Shown here one piece after another: positions 25,457 through 38,473 of a stretch of DNA of 64,000 bases (positions are counted from its first letter, which is position 1; every line of letters begins with the position of its first letter). This stretch comes from Casuarina equisetifolia (Eukaryota > Streptophyta > Magnoliopsida > Fagales > Casuarinaceae). The notes under the pieces were generated by a model. The model saw only the letters and a list, made by a program, of their open reading frames with translations, did not search any database and was not told the origin of the DNA. The DNA lies in NCBI GenBank assembly GCA_028551475.1, contig CM052355.1:17071543-17135542 (forward strand), read 5' to 3'. The translations under genes and the position numbers were made by a program.

Positions 25457-25615
25457 CGAGCGGCATGTGTTTGTTTGTATTCTGTTGATTTTGACAAGTT
25501 TTTGAACATTTTTCAGATAGTGGTCCTAGAGACCAAGAAAGCCAAAGCAGCCACTTTAGATATTCTGACAACACATTGCATACCCTCTGCAATGTCTGAC
25601 GATCTCAAGACTTGA
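20721..25615 (+). CDS. DEGP9: DegP/HtrA-type serine protease, Deg9-like
   Basis: Nine exons: 20721-21342, 21882-22081, 22190-22370, 22616-22807, 23690-23922, 24914-25015, 25127-25177, 25267-25371 and 25517-25615. Phases close to 594 aa, the usual size for plant Deg9. The catalytic triad of the trypsin-like domain is His175 (LTNAHSVEH), Asp206 (ECDIAML) and Ser284 ([10 protein letters not shown]). The PDZ region follows ([14 protein letters not shown]...[12 protein letters not shown]) and a degenerate second PDZ precedes the conserved C-terminus [14 protein letters not shown]. Deg9 homologues are ATP-independent proteases of the nucleus/nucleolus. The basic N-terminus here agrees with nuclear targeting and contains [10 protein letters not shown] (residues 58-67), a textbook AT-hook. 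ATG 20721 ([11 protein letters not shown]) is preferred over an in-frame ATG at 20649 because basic residues follow immediately, as in homologues. The gene converges on the first WAT1 gene. Confidence 0.95.
25395..25454. repeat. Compound (CT)n(CA)n microsatellite in DegP9-like intron 8
   Basis: About 15 CT followed by about 15 CA dinucleotides, 24 bp after the exon 8 donor. ORFs made of repeated Cys-Val, Arg-Glu or Ser-Leu across it are artefacts. Confidence 0.97.
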
Positions 25616-26597
25616 AGTGAAGATTGTGGGGGAAGGTATAGAAGATTAATTCTTCATTCGGGGAAGGTACAGAAGACTCCTGTTCCATTGGTTATCGTTG
25701 TAGTTCATCATTTTCTTGGCCCAACTTCTCAGGCCTTCTCCGTGATGCGGGGGTATGCGGAAATCTGTAACTTTTTTAATATGAGATAATAGCTGTTAAG
25801 ATTTTTCATTTACAATTTCTCCCTAGATTTTGTCTTGGTGGGTTGAACGAAGTGGGAAGGTGAAGGTTGATTTTCCTAGACCCAGTCATACGTATTTTCA
25901 GTTTTCTACTTGCTGTTATAATTTTTTTTGGTGTGGAACTGGTAAGTAATATCTTCCATTTAATTTTTATCACCAGCAAATGCACTAGCTTGGCATTACA
26001 CTACATCGAGATTGGTGTGAAACTGGGCATGATTCATGTAGTACCTTATTACTGCAACATGGCTAGTCTCTGAACGAGTTGTCCCTTTCAACTCCAGAGC
26101 GTAATTCACGCATATGCACGAGTGCGTGAGTGTGCGGGACACACGCTTATATGCGAAGACAATTTATGCGAGCGCCTTCTCGTGAAACCAAGTTCTTGGT
26201 GTTTTGTCTTAAAGCTTGTCTTGTAGCCCAGAAACCAAATTCTACTCCTCTACCTAGTTGGTTACACGGTAAACTCGAAAACTTGACTACACCATTGCCC
26301 CAAACGAATTATATATCTTACAATTGCATGTTATCTAAGCCAGGCTAAGATGTTCTAAATACTACCAACATTTCCCCCATGACTTCAATATATACACTGC
26401 TATATGAGAGTGAAAGGATATAAAGAAGTTGCATGTTATGGATGCAGACATGCTGTGCTCCTCCTAGTTTGGATTTTGATCCAGCCTGAAACTTCCTGGC
26501 TGAGAGAAAGTGATTTTCTGACAACTTCCGAGGTCATATGTTTTGGTCGAGTGGAACTAATTGCTGAACTATTTGTGACATGCGGTATGAGAACTGC
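25616..26597. other. Convergent 3' intergenic region
   Basis: Holds the 3' UTRs of the plus-strand DegP9-like gene and the minus-strand WAT1 gene A. No ORF with a recognisable domain is present. Confidence 0.6.
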
Positions 26598-29081
26598 TCA
26601 CATCTGCTCTTTATTATGTCCTTCAGTTCTATAGCTCTGCAGTAGAGGGGCCTTTTGGTTCGTAGATGCCGATTCCAGCCTTTCGACTCCCGAGACTTCA
26701 ACCATCTCTTCTTTTGCTTTTCCCCACATCACAGTGTAGAAGCCGATGGATATTATTGTTGCTCCAACAAGACTGTAAAATGCATGGTAGTGACGAAATT
26801 AGATTAAGGACATGTAACAGTGGACGAGCAGAATTATTGATAGAATGACAGGGACCATTCTTTTAGTGGGTTGCGCGCATTGCAACTTGCAGTACACAAG
26901 AGGGTGGAATAACGACCATTCTTTTGATTAGTGGACCATACACTAACAAAAGCAACACGCAAGCAGGTTCAGTAAATGGAAACTAAAGGAGGTGTGCTTG
27001 AGATTAGATACTTCGAGCATTATTAGTGTTATCCCCAGTCTCACATAAAGGATAAGCACTGATCCAATTTTTCTTGCTTCTGATATTTCGAAATGTTTAG
27101 ACTTCTGGTCTCTGTTTGAGGTGAAGTGAGCTTTCCTTGAGTTGAGTGGTGGGTTTCATTGATTCCTTTCTAAGTGAGAAGCTACCTAGATATTCATTTC
27201 CATTTTTCCTCCTCTCCCGTTTGCCTACCAATGGACTATCCTCGTTTTGGATCGTTGTTTTTTTGGCTAGAAACAACCTCAACCAGTATAACTGGTGGGG
27301 GTTTTTCTTCTTTTGTCTGAGAGGGAGAGGGGATGGAAGGTTGATATCTTATAATCAATACCTGCCAAGGTGGAGAGTATCACCCAGGAACAGAACACCC
27401 ATGGCAACAGCAATGGCAATAGACAAGGGCTTGAACATTGCTACATAGACAGGCCCCTTCAAGTGCAACGCCCATGCATGAATTGCGTTGTTCACGAATG
27501 ACCCGAAGAGTCCCTAGACGGAGAAAGCCGCAGTAAGAAATTAGAAAAGGGTGATTGGCTCTTTTGCTACTCCAACTATGTAATTAAGTTTCTTACCGAG
27601 CACACAACTGAGACCAAAGCTACATTTGGCCCCAATCTCCAAGCACTAGGATTTCTTTCTGTAATTAAACCAACAACCGCAGCTATGAGGCTCACGCTTA
27701 GATTGTAAAAGAATATCACTGTCAATTCGTTCGGGTAGTCCTTCATGATTTGTGTCTGTTAAATAAAGGAAAAAAAAAAAGCTTCAGACTAATTTCTGTG
27801 GTGTACTTTCAAAATTCCATTCAATCGTAGAGACTGGAGAGAATTTTGAAATAGGCTTGAGTCAGTGGACAAGAAATTCACCTGAACAATGTACCATAAT
27901 GGAACCAGAATATATTCAGCTGTAAGCAGCAGGCCACCGATCATCCAATTTGATTTTAGTGTGTTCAGAGGTTGGTGAAGTGGAACGGATGATGGTTGGG
28001 CAATGATGATCGGCGGGCCTCTGAAGAGGGTCACCACAAATGCCCCTGATATTGAAACTATGGTGCCCAAGATTTTAGCCAAACTGCTTGTGCTTCTCAA
28101 CTTTATCTTCTCCATCCTGTTGATACCAAAAAGGGAAAGGTTAACCAAAAAGAAAAGAGGAAAAGAAAAGATGAGAATAATAAAAGTAGCTCGTGGTCCT
28201 GTTCCTCTTTAAGATTTTTGATACAACAGTTCAACTAATAAGGATGGTATAGCTTTCTCATCCAAGGTGGTTAAGTTGTCATTTTCATCAAACCCCATCA
28301 ATTACTGAGCTTTATGTGTTTATTGTCCAGCCCCGGAAAGAATGAAAAGCACAACGAAACATCTTACCACTGATTAAGATGGTTTAGTTATAGACTTCGG
28401 CCAAAGAATAAAGCTCGTAGCCTAAGTGGCTCGAGTTTGACATCCCATTGAATTGGGATGACTGAAGATTTTTGTTTAAGCAACCCCAGAAAGGTAATTA
28501 GATAAAACAGAGTTACAGCAGCGCTTGCTCTGTCAGGATTCAAAAGGAAACTTCCTTCAACGTTAGCAGAAGGCCGATATTGGCCTATCTGAGCCATTTG
28601 ATCTTGAGAATACTTTTGGTATCTAAACAGAGAGAGTGGGAAGCACCTGAAAAGGATGGCAAGTATGAAGGTGAAAGCTGGCACCAGGTTGCTGATGGCA
28701 GAAGCAAGTGTCGGAGAGCTGAAATTGATGCCTGTAAACCCCATGATCTGAGATGAACTCCTGCTCCCAACCAAACCAAAATTCAGCTTGAAACAAGAAT
28801 TCAGAAAAGAAATAAGAATGAGAAAATTCTGGGGCTTTTGCTCTGACGTAAAGAAAATTAAGACTGAGAGATGACGCAAAAAATCAGGGGAATTTTGTTT
28901 TGTAATCCATCAGCTATTGCATGAGTTAAATGACTATACCCTATGAGCCCAAGAAGACCAATTTTGGAGAGTATGGAAAAAGTAAGTGGAGGAAGCGTCC
29001 TTGATCTGCGAAGGCAAATGACCAGAAAAACTATCAGCCCATGAGAAAACGAGTTGAAACTTGAAATTATAACTGGGGAGA

Positions 29082-29120
<39 letters not shown>

Positions 29121-29309
29121 TTGAGAGAAAAAGGGTGCAGGAAGGAGGACAATAGCAGCAATGGCATAAGCGTAGACAACAAAGACATGGTAGCTCATCC
29201 CTTTCAAAGTGGCCGCCTTGAAGAGTGTGTTTAAGCCAACGTTGGTGCACTCCATGGTCACCATGGCCGTGAATGGCAGCAAACCTCTGTAAATTTTGCC
29301 CCCAGCCAT
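26598..29309 (-). CDS. WAT1-related protein (EamA/MtN21-type transporter), gene A of array
   Basis: Seven exons, high to low: 29309-29119, 29005-28940, 28760-28647, 28116-27882, 27755-27597, 27513-27362 and 26772-26598. Phases (2,2,2,0,0,2) close to 363 aa. The protein is a drug/metabolite-superfamily carrier with two EamA repeats and about ten membrane helices. Typical blocks are [24 protein letters not shown] at the start, [57 protein letters not shown] and [20 protein letters not shown] near the C-terminus. Arabidopsis WAT1 moves auxin across the tonoplast and SIAR1/UMAMIT members export amino acids. The substrate here cannot be assigned. Intron 1 begins directly with a CT microsatellite after the GT. 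This is the most diverged of the four copies. Confidence 0.93.
29086..29117. repeat. (GA)n microsatellite at the exon 1 donor of WAT1 gene A
   Basis: About 16 GA repeats (CT in the sense of the gene) start immediately after the GT donor of intron 1, so the donor reads AG|GTCTCTCTCT. Readthrough would give a Ser-Leu run. Confidence 0.95.
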
Positions 29310-29373
29310 GTCTTGCTCTCAAAGCCGCACAGAAGCGAAGGTACAGAGACACAAGGAGAGAAACTTATGTTGC

Positions 29374-29380
29374 TTATATC
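29374..29380 (-). promoter_or_regulatory. Candidate TATA box of WAT1 gene A
   Basis: The minus strand reads GATATAAGC about 65-70 nt upstream of the ATG at 29309. Spacing fits a short 5' UTR, but the motif is imperfect. Confidence 0.35.
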
Positions 29381-30393
29381 CTGGACTATCATTGGTAGGG
29401 GCTGACTAGAAAACAAAGTAAGAAATCATGGATTGCTTGCTGGGTTCTCTTGTCCTTTTGAAGGAATGAGGAAAGAACAGTAATTTCTTCTTTTTTTTTT
29501 CCTCCTTAGATTCTTCTTCTTTCTAAGAAGGGTAGTCTGAAAAGGATTTTTCTTTTAATCTTTTTGTTTTGGTTAAATGAACTATGAAAAGAATCTTCCA
29601 TATAATAAACATAAAGTTTCTTTCTATGACATTATCAAAGCTTGTTTCGGTTAAAAATAATAACTGCTGTGCCACTAAACAAGCTGTTGCGTGTTCTTGG
29701 TTTTCAAGATCATGACAAACACCTCAATTATAAATGCACGACCTCTGGCAAAAAGCCAAACCCGCCACCCCCTCCCCCCTGAATGCAGCCGCATCTGACT
29801 CAAAGCCCACATATATGGGTTAATAATGTGGTCAGTTACGTGTCTTTCACAACAACTTGCAAGATTGATGAAGTTGTCGGATTTGGGAAGCCTTTCTTTT
29901 ACTCCATAATTTAAAAGACGGAAGGAGCGAGCCCACCGATAGCACTATAGAAAAAGAAGGCATGTAAGAGTGCATACCCCACATCCTCAGAGCGTGTGCC
30001 ACACACACACTCTCAAACGAAGGGCAAAGGCAACTAATCAAAGTTCCATGACCCAATTCCTAGGACGCATAGTGGGACACTATCCCTCGTACTTTGCGTG
30101 TCGTACTGTACAAAGCTTCGGTCAAACTAAGCGGAATCTCGGGACTGCCCACCTTCGTCCCACAATTTTTAGGTTTGGTACCATTTATTTAGACGAGCAA
30201 GCTTAACTCTAAGCTTTACTTAGATTTTTATTTACACAAATGCATGACTGGGGGATGCTTTTAAGATGCGGCAGACAGGCTTCTTGTCCTGCTGAAAGCG
30301 AGATACTAAAGTGATACGGCGAATTCTCAATCAAATGAGAAATTGGTGAGCACTGGCAAATTGCAACCGCAATAGGCATCTCTCTCCAATGAA

Positions 30394-30483
<90 letters not shown>

Positions 30484-31020
30484 CAAAGGCACGTCATAAT
30501 CACAGCACAATGTGAAGTAAGAGCCAAACAATGCCATTGAAAAGTAGACTGAGAAAAGAAGAAATGGAAGAAGAGTAGGACGACAAGTTGTAGCCTTGTT
30601 AAGTCCCTGTAGTCAACTTTTTTACTTGGATGCCAGTTGAAGCAACTGTAGGTGACGTTTCATCTTCAACGATTTCTTTATTGGAGCAGGAATCAAGACA
30701 TCTTATCAACTTGATTTCTGTGGGTTAAAGCCAGATCGTTTGGGTCCTCTCAAAACATGCATATATCTTTCTATTAATTCATAATTTAGTTTGTGAAGTA
30801 GATAACTATTCTTTAAATATTATTAGAGTTCAAAATAAGATCTATCACAAGCTCCCTTATCTTGAGTCTTTTTTAAGGTGTTAAGGATTGTTATAGGTTG
30901 AAAAATAGATTGTTGAATTTTGTTTAAATGTAAACTTGTCTCCTTCAAACTTATAAACTAAGTTTTAGGTTGAATTTTAAAAATTTGCTTCATTACGTTT
31001 ACATATTACAAGTTAAACCT
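29381..31020. other. Intergenic DNA upstream of WAT1 gene A
   Basis: No gene recognised. Contains a long compound CT/CA microsatellite (listed) and becomes AT-rich toward the repeat array. Confidence 0.6.
30396..30478. repeat. Compound (CT)n(CA)n microsatellite
   Basis: About 17 CT followed by about 24 CA dinucleotides in intergenic DNA. It has the same composition and order as the one in the DegP9-like intron. Confidence 0.97.
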
Positions 31021-33840
31021 CTTCACAAAAATGAGACTCAGGTATCCTTGGTTTGTCAGCTTTACATTAAGTAGTTTTTGGCTGCATGATTCTATATTTT
31101 TAGCAAAAATGGGATGTAGCTTACGTCGATTAGAAGGGAAGAAAGAAGTAGAGAAAAAGTTATGCTCCTAATGAATTTTTTGTACCATTAATTCAATAGT
31201 TTTAAAGCAAATATTAAATGTTGAATTGAGATCCCACTTTATTTCACCATTAACCTTTTGTCCTCTCCCTCTCATGTAATAACTACTCTTGAGTTTGATA
31301 TATGAAGATTGACAAATAAAATCAATTGGCGATTACAAATACTTTTCTATCTTTAACAGTATTCGGATGTACCTTCTTTGTTTTTAATGAATCAATAAAG
31401 TTGTAATGTGATAGATCATGGCAATGAAAGTCTTGGATGGGTGATGTCATACATCCAAAATTATTTAATTGAAATAGGTAATAGTAATTACTCATCTCCA
31501 ACTAAAACACACATGAAGCAAGTTAAAATTTATCAACCACCAAGTACCCTGCAAACAGGCTAGCTATTGCACCTAAGTGAGACTCAAGTATCCTTGATTT
31601 GTCAGCTTTACATTAAGTAGTTTTTGGATGTATGGTTCTTGAATTCTTTATATTTTCAACAAATATGGGATGTAGTTTATATCAATTAGAACACGAAAGG
31701 GAAGAAAGAAGTAAAGAAAAAGTCATGTTCTAATGAATTTTTTGCATGAATTAAGATCCTACTCTATTTCACCATTAACCTCTTGTCCTCTCCCTTTCAT
31801 GTAACAACTATTCTTGAGTTTGATATATGAAGATTAACAAATAAAATCAAGTGGCAATTACAAACACTTCTCAATCATTAAAAGTATTCAAATGTACCTT
31901 TTTTTTTTTTTAACAAAACAATAAAGTTGCAATGTGATAGATCATAGCATAAAAGTCCTAGATAGGCGATGGCATACATCTAAAATTTCTTGATTGAAAT
32001 AGCTTGTAGTAATTGCACATCTCCAACTAAAACACATATGAAGCAAGTTAAAATTTATCAATCACTAGGTACCTTGCAGACAAGCTAGCTATTGCACCTA
32101 CGTGAGACTCATGTATCCTTGATTTGTCATCTTCACATTGAGTAGCTTTCAGCTATTTGGTTCTTGAATCCTCTATATTTTCAATAAAGATAGGATGTAG
32201 CTTATGTCAATTAGAACATGAAAAGGAAGAAAAAAAGTAAAGAAAAAGTCATGTTCTTGATGAATTTTTTTGAAAGTCTTGGATGGGTGATGTCATACAT
32301 CCAAAATTATTTAATTGAAATAGGTAATAGTAATTACTCATCTCCAACTAAAACACACATGAAGCAAGTTAAAATTTATCAACCACCAAGTACCCTGCAA
32401 ACAGGCTAGCTATTGCACCTAAGTGAGACTCAAGTATCCTTGATTTGTCAGCTTTACATTAAGTAGTTTTTGGATGTATGGTTCTTGAATTCTTTATATT
32501 TTCAACAAATATGGGATGTAGTTTATATCAATTAGAACACGAAAGGGAAGAAAGAAGTAAAGAAAAAGTCATGTTCTAATGAATTTTTTGCATGAATTAA
32601 GATCCTACTCTATTTCACCATTAACCTCTTGTCCTCTCCCTTTCATGTAACAACTATTCTTGAGTTTGATATATGAAGATTAACAAATAAAATCAAGTGG
32701 CAATTACAAACACTTCTCAATCATTAAAAGTATTCAAATGTACCTTTTTTTTTTTTAACAAAACAATAAAGTTGCAATGTGATAGATCATAGCATAAAAG
32801 TCCTAGATAGGCGATGGCATACATCTAAAATTTCTTGATTGAAATAGCTTGTAGTAATTGCACATCTCCAACTAAAACACATATGAAGCAAGTTAAAATT
32901 TATCAATCACTAGGTACCTTGCAGACAAGCTAGCTGTTGCACCTACGTGAGACTCATGTATCCTTGATTTGTCATCTTCACATTGAGTAGCTTTCAGCTA
33001 TTTGGTTCTTGAATCCTCTATATTTTCAATAAAGATAGGATGTAGCTTATGTCAATTAGAACATGAAAAGGAAGAAAAAAAGTAAAGAAAAAGTCATGTT
33101 CTTGATGAATTTTTTGTACTGTTAATTCACTAGTTCAAAAGCAAAATATTAAACATTGAATTGAGATCCCACTTTATTTCACCATTATCTCTTGTCTTCT
33201 TCTTCCCATGTAACAACTATTTTTGAGTTTGATATATGAAGATTGAAAAATAAAATCAATTGGCAATTACAAATACTTTTCAATCCTTAAAAGTATTTGG
33301 ATGTACCTTTTTTGGATGTATCAATAAAGTTGTAATGTGATAGATCATGACGATGAAAGTCATGGATGGGCGATGTCATACATCCAAAATTATTTAATTG
33401 AAATAGGTAATAATAATTACACATCTCTAACTAAAACACACAGGAAGCAAGTTAAAATTTATCAACCATTAGGTACCCTATAGATGGGCTAACTATTGCA
33501 CCTAAGTGAGACTAAGTATTGTTGATTTGTCAGCTTTACATTGAGTAGCTTTTAGTTGTATGGTTCTTGAATGCTTTATATTTTCAGCAAAGATATGATG
33601 TAGCTTATGTCAATTAGAGCATGAAAGAGAAGAAAGAAGTAGAGAAAAGCCATGTTCTTGATGAAATTTTTGCATGGTTAATTCACTACTTTAGAAGTAA
33701 AATATTAAACGTTGAATTGATATCCTACTTATTTCACCCTTAACCTCTTGTCCTCTACCTCTCATGTAACAATTATTCTTGGGTTTGATATTGGAAGATT
33801 AACAAATAAAATCAATTGGCAATTACAAACACTTCTCAAT
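31021..33840. repeat. Tandem array of roughly 530-560 bp AT-rich units
   Basis: The phrase GTGAGACTCAAGTATCCTTG or a close variant recurs at about 31033, 31578, 32104, 32424, 32950 and 33508. Each copy is followed by the same order of blocks: TGTCAGCTTTACATT, a GGGATGTAG block, CACCATTAACCTCTTGTCC, a TATATGAAGATTAACAAATAAAATC block, AGATCATAGC and AACTAAAACACA. Most spacings are 526-558 bp. One short 320-bp spacing falls at the junction of the 846-bp duplication. No coding capacity is seen. The array continues for about 200 bp beyond the copia element (38753-38950), which therefore inserted into it. The repeat family is not one I recognise. Confidence 0.85.
31425..33115. repeat. Near-identical 846-bp tandem duplication
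   Basis: Copy 1 is 31425-32270 and copy 2 is 32271-33115. By eye I find only one substitution (CTATTGC versus CTGTTGC near 32090/32936) and one base fewer in a poly-T run. The rest of the array is clearly more diverged, so this is a much later event on top of the old array. Confidence 0.88.
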
Positions 33841-33845
33841 CATTA

Positions 33846-34090
33846 TGTTGAAGATTGACAATTTTCTCTCTATGATATATTTTTCCTATTTTGTAGGATA
33901 CTAGGGTTTCCTTATATAAGCCTTACTTCTATTTATATGTAACATCTTAAGTTATAATGTTTTCACAATAGCCGCACATCAAGGGTTCTTTTCTCTATGG
34001 CTTTTGTTTTCTCTTGTAATTAGTTTTGGTTTTGCTTGATCAATAAACAAGCTTTTATTCCAAACATACAAGAGTTCACCAAATTCTTCA
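33846..34090 (+). repeat. 5' LTR of the copia element
   Basis: 245 bp, TGTTGAAG...TTCTTCA. It differs from the 3' LTR by roughly eight substitutions and lacks a 29-bp segment present there. It contains a TTATATAAG promoter-like motif near 33913-33921. Confidence 0.95.
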
Positions 34091-34779
34091 TGGTATCGAG
34101 AGCCAACGATTTTGTTGGGTTCTTGGTTTAGTTTTTGTTCACATTGCCAAGCCATATGCATAAGGAGAACGACTTTCTTTCTTTGAGTTCAAGAAAAAGG
34201 TGCGGCAATGGCTTTTCTCTCTTCGTGAGGTTCTATTATTTTGGTTTAATTCTCTTGGAATTCTTGGTTTAGTAAGAAAGTTGAATCTTTTGACATTCTC
34301 GGTTTGGGTTTCTTGGTATTGCTAATTTTTTGTCTTTTTCTTTTGTTAACTAAACAAAAGAATTAGTTCTCTCATTGGTTTCCTTGATCTTGCCATCATT
34401 TTCTCCTTTTATCCAACAAAGCTATGAGGGTTATTTTCTCTCTATTTCGACGAAAAGGTGTAATCTTTATTTGGTTGTAACAAGACCTCATTATTTGGTT
34501 TTCTCTTTCATTTTGATGGAAAGGTGCAACCTTTATTTGGTATTTTCTTTCTCTTCGACAAAAAGAATTGTGCTTTGTTTATCGGTTTTGACTCTACTGT
34601 CCGCACCAAAACCTTGGTACTTTCTCGTTCGCTTCCGCACTTTGTGACTATTTTGATTTGCTATTGTGGTTTAAATACTTTGCCAAACAATTATTTTTCT
34701 TAGAGAATTTTTTGGCTTTGTGCATTTCACAATTCTTTTATCAAACACTTGGTGTGCCTGATTTTATTTGCCGTATTCT

Positions 34780-37700
34780 CCATTACAAACGGCATCACTA
34801 CCTTATGACTACCATGTTGTGTAAGGTTTTTGATAAACCTAAATGTGAGAATTGTGGGCGTAAAAGGCACTGTAAGAAAAGTTGTTATTATCTCAAGGGG
34901 CCTCGATGTGAGCATTGTTAGCTTTTTGGGCATAAAAAGAATGCTTGTTTCAAGCTTAATGGTTATCCTCCAAGTCACAAGAATTTTGTTATTGTTAATC
35001 TAGCCATTATTGAGCGTAGTCATTGTACTTTCACTCCAAAGCAGTATGACCACATTATTCATCTGATCAAAGAGAACTATGGTAGGACTTCTCATGCTAA
35101 TGAAGCAGGTATTTCAGAATCTTTTCCTTGCATTTGGATTATAGATAGTGGGGCCAGTGATCATCTGCTGATTTTAATTGTTTAGAATTTCCTGTTAAAT
35201 GCATGTCTAAGTCTATATATGTTAAATTGCCGAATGAAGAACTAACCTAGGTCACCCACATTGGTTCTATAACCTTAGCCAACAGTTTGAAATTGCACAT
35301 AGTACTTTACTCTCATGATTTCAAATATAACTTACTGTCTGTGGCTAAATTTACTGCTGAGAATAACTATTTAGTGGTTTTCTATGTTGATTTATGTATG
35401 TTTCAAGACTTCTCTACAGGTGACATTAAAAGGATTGGTAGAATGCGACATGGACTTTATTTTTTTTTTTCATCCTAAGAATACCCATGTTAGCCAATCT
35501 TCCAGTACTGCACCTGCCCTTTCAATTACTTCAACACATAATGACCTTAGTTTTCATTTATGGCATTTGAGACTTGGTCACATGTCTTCATCTAAATTTA
35601 AATTTTTGAATGATTTCAAAGATTTTCCATCTTCAAATTTTCATTGCTCAGTTTGTTCTCTTGCTAAGCAAACACATGATCCATTCACTGTTCGCACTAA
35701 GAATGTTAAAAATCTTTTTGATTTAATCCATGTGGATATTTGGGGACCATATCATGCCCCAAATTATGATGGTTTGAAATATTTTCTAACCATTGTTGAT
35801 GATTTTTCACGAGGGACCTGGACTTCCTCATGAAACATAAGACTAAAACAGTATCACATTTGGAACGTTTCTTTAATATAATTAAGAATCATTTTAAGAT
35901 TGGGATCAAACGCATTCGTTCTAATAATGCAACTGATTTCTTTAATTCATCATGTGACAAGTTGTTTTCATCACGGGGTATAATGCATGAGAGCTCTGTG
36001 TATATACTCCGCAACAATATGGTGTGGTAGAACGTAAGCATTGCCACTTATTAGATGTTGCACAAGCATTAAAATTTCAAAGTCATATGTCTAAATGTTT
36101 TTGGGGTGAGTGTATATTTACTGCCACACACATTATCAACCGCATTCCTTCTTTAGTCTTACATGGGAAATCTTCTTATGAAGTGATTCATGGGAAAGCT
36201 CCTAACCTATCAAGATTTCGAGTCTTCGGTTGTCTTTGCTATGCTTCAGTAGTAGGGCACAAAGACAAATTTGCTCCTCGAGCTATTCCTAGTATTTTCA
36301 TGGGATACCCTTTTGGGCAAAAAGGGTATAAACTTTATGATGTTGAAAAAAAGAAATTTTTTGTGAGTCGTGATGTTCATTTTCATGAAACTGTTTTTCT
36401 TTTTACAAACATAAAGACTAGGTCCCATTCTTCAGAATTCCCTATGATGTCATCTCAAGATGAGGAGCCTGCACAACAAGTTATCAGAGTTAACCCTAAT
36501 TTAGATGCTCAGGTAATCCCTCATACACAATCAGATCCCATTCTTGATACTATCACTCATACTACACTAGATATTACCACTTCCAATACATTAAGCAACC
36601 AACCCAATGATTCTACCTTGAAAATTTTAGATCCTCCTTCTACATCGCCTCTTGTTTTCACTTATAATGATGAGACAACGGGTGATCCTTCCTTACCAAC
36701 CATGCCTGATCCTATAGTTCCTCCATCACTTCCTAGATGATCTAATAGAATTTTCAAGCCACCCATATGGACTCAAGATTATGTCTGCAACAACGTTGTC
36801 AATCCATTCATACAATACCCCATCTCTGACTATGCATTTTATGCACATTTACCCATTCTACATCAACACTTCATAGCAACCATTTCACATGAAATAGAAC
36901 CCTTATTCTACCATGAGGCAATTAAGGATTCTAGATAGCAAGATGCCATGGATTAGGAAATGAAAGCATTAGAATCAAATGGAACATGGGAACTGGTAGA
37001 CTTACTACCACGGTGAAAACCCATAGAATGTAAATGGGTATATAAGATTAAGTATCATGCTGATGGGAGTATTAAGCGCTTTAAGGCTCGTTTAGTAGCA
37101 AAAGGTTATAGTTAAACAGAAAGGATTGATTATCATGAGACTTTCTCTCCTACAGTAAAATCGGTGATAGTTAGAAGTGCGTTATATATTGATTCACAAC
37201 GTAAGTGGACTATTCGACAAATGGATGTCCATAATGCATTTCTACAGGGAGACTTAGATGATGAAGTATATATGAAACCTCCACCTAGGAGTCCTTTTGA
37301 AGGAGGGTCCAAAGTATGTAGGTTGCAAAAATCTTTATATGGGTTAAAGCAAGCTTCACGACAATGGAATGAGAAGTTTATAAAAGCTTTAGTGTCTGCT
37401 GGTTATCGACAGTCGTTGTACGACTATTTTCTTTTCATTAAAGGACAAGCTGGTAATATTATTTTAGTGCTCATATATGTGGATGACATTTTAATTACTG
37501 GTAATGATATACAAGAAATTGAGACCTTACAAGCTTATCTTCATTCTACATTTTGAATCAAGGATTTTAGGAGAACTCAAGTACTTTCTTGGGATCGAGA
37601 TCCTTCGAGATTCAAATGGCATGCATCTCAGTCAATGTAAGTATATTTTACAATTGATTTCTGAATCAGGACTATCAATTGTAAAGCTTGTTGGAAATCC

Positions 37701-38466
37701 CATGGAGACAAATGTCTTATTCACTAGCTTAAAATATGATGAGCGAGTTCATCCACAAATAGATAATCCACCATTTGAGAACATCTTGAGTTATTAGCAG
37801 TTGATTGGTAAGTTGAATTATCTTGATATGACACGTCCTAACATAGCTTTTCCAATGCACCTCTTAAGTCAGCTCATGCATACTCCCAAACGATCTCACT
37901 GGAAGGCCGTTCTTCGCATTGTTAAGTATCTTAAAGGAACAATAGGGCTTGGTTTATTCTTTCCTTCATATGATGATTTTCTCTTGCAAGCTTTCTGTGA
38001 TGCTAGTTATGCAAAATGCCCTATGACACGTCGATCCACTATTGGATTTTGTCTTACACTTGGACATTCAATAATTTCTTAGAAAAGTAAAAAGCAACCA
38101 ATTGTGACTCTTTCTTCAACGGAGGTCGAATATAGGGCCATGGCAACTACTACTTGTGAGATTGTTTGGGTGGTTGGTCTATTAAAAGATATAAGAATTA
38201 ATGTTACACAGCCAGTGTTGTTATATTGTGATAATGAGGCAGCGTAAAAATTAGCAGAAAACCTAATCTTTCATCAAAAGACCGAGCACATAGATGTTTC
38301 TTGTTATTTTATTCAAGAAAAAATACATCATGATTTAATTAACATAACAAATGTTAAGAGTGGTGACCAACTTGCAGATATTTTGACCAAGACTTTAAGG
38401 ACAAATCAACACTATCATCTCCTTAGCAAGCTTGGGGTCTTGAACTTCTTTCGACCCACAGCTTGA
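34780..38466 (+). pseudogene. Disrupted copia gag-pol polyprotein
   Basis: Reading across frames: two CCHC zinc knuckles (CENCGRKRHCKKSC near 34847-34888, then one with a TAG inside it near 34910-34955). Protease motif IDSGASDHL near 35140. GAG-pre-integrase block LWHLRLGHMSS near 35560. Integrase zinc-binding and core with HVDIWGP and VDDFSRGTW near 35730-35820, broken at about 35834, then resuming with VERKH and the FGCLCYA block to 36740. Reverse transcriptase from about 37035 with QMDVHNAFLQGDL, SLYGLKQASRQW and YVDDILITGND, broken at 37557. RNase H with STEVEYRAMA and LADILTKTL, ending at a TGA at 38464-38466. At least six stops or frameshifts are present. No product is expected. Confidence 0.93.
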
Positions 38467-38473
38467 AAAGGGG

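Noticed and set aside
25197..25615. ORFs of repeated Cys-Val/Arg-Glu or Ser-Leu/Thr-His
   Set aside because: They are translations of the CT/CA microsatellite in an intron of the DegP9-like gene.
30327..30537. Two minus-strand ORFs rich in Val-Cys and Arg-Glu
   Set aside because: Microsatellite artefacts in intergenic DNA.
31021..33840. CRISPR array
   Set aside because: The repeats are about 530 bp, the organism is a plant and no spacer structure exists.
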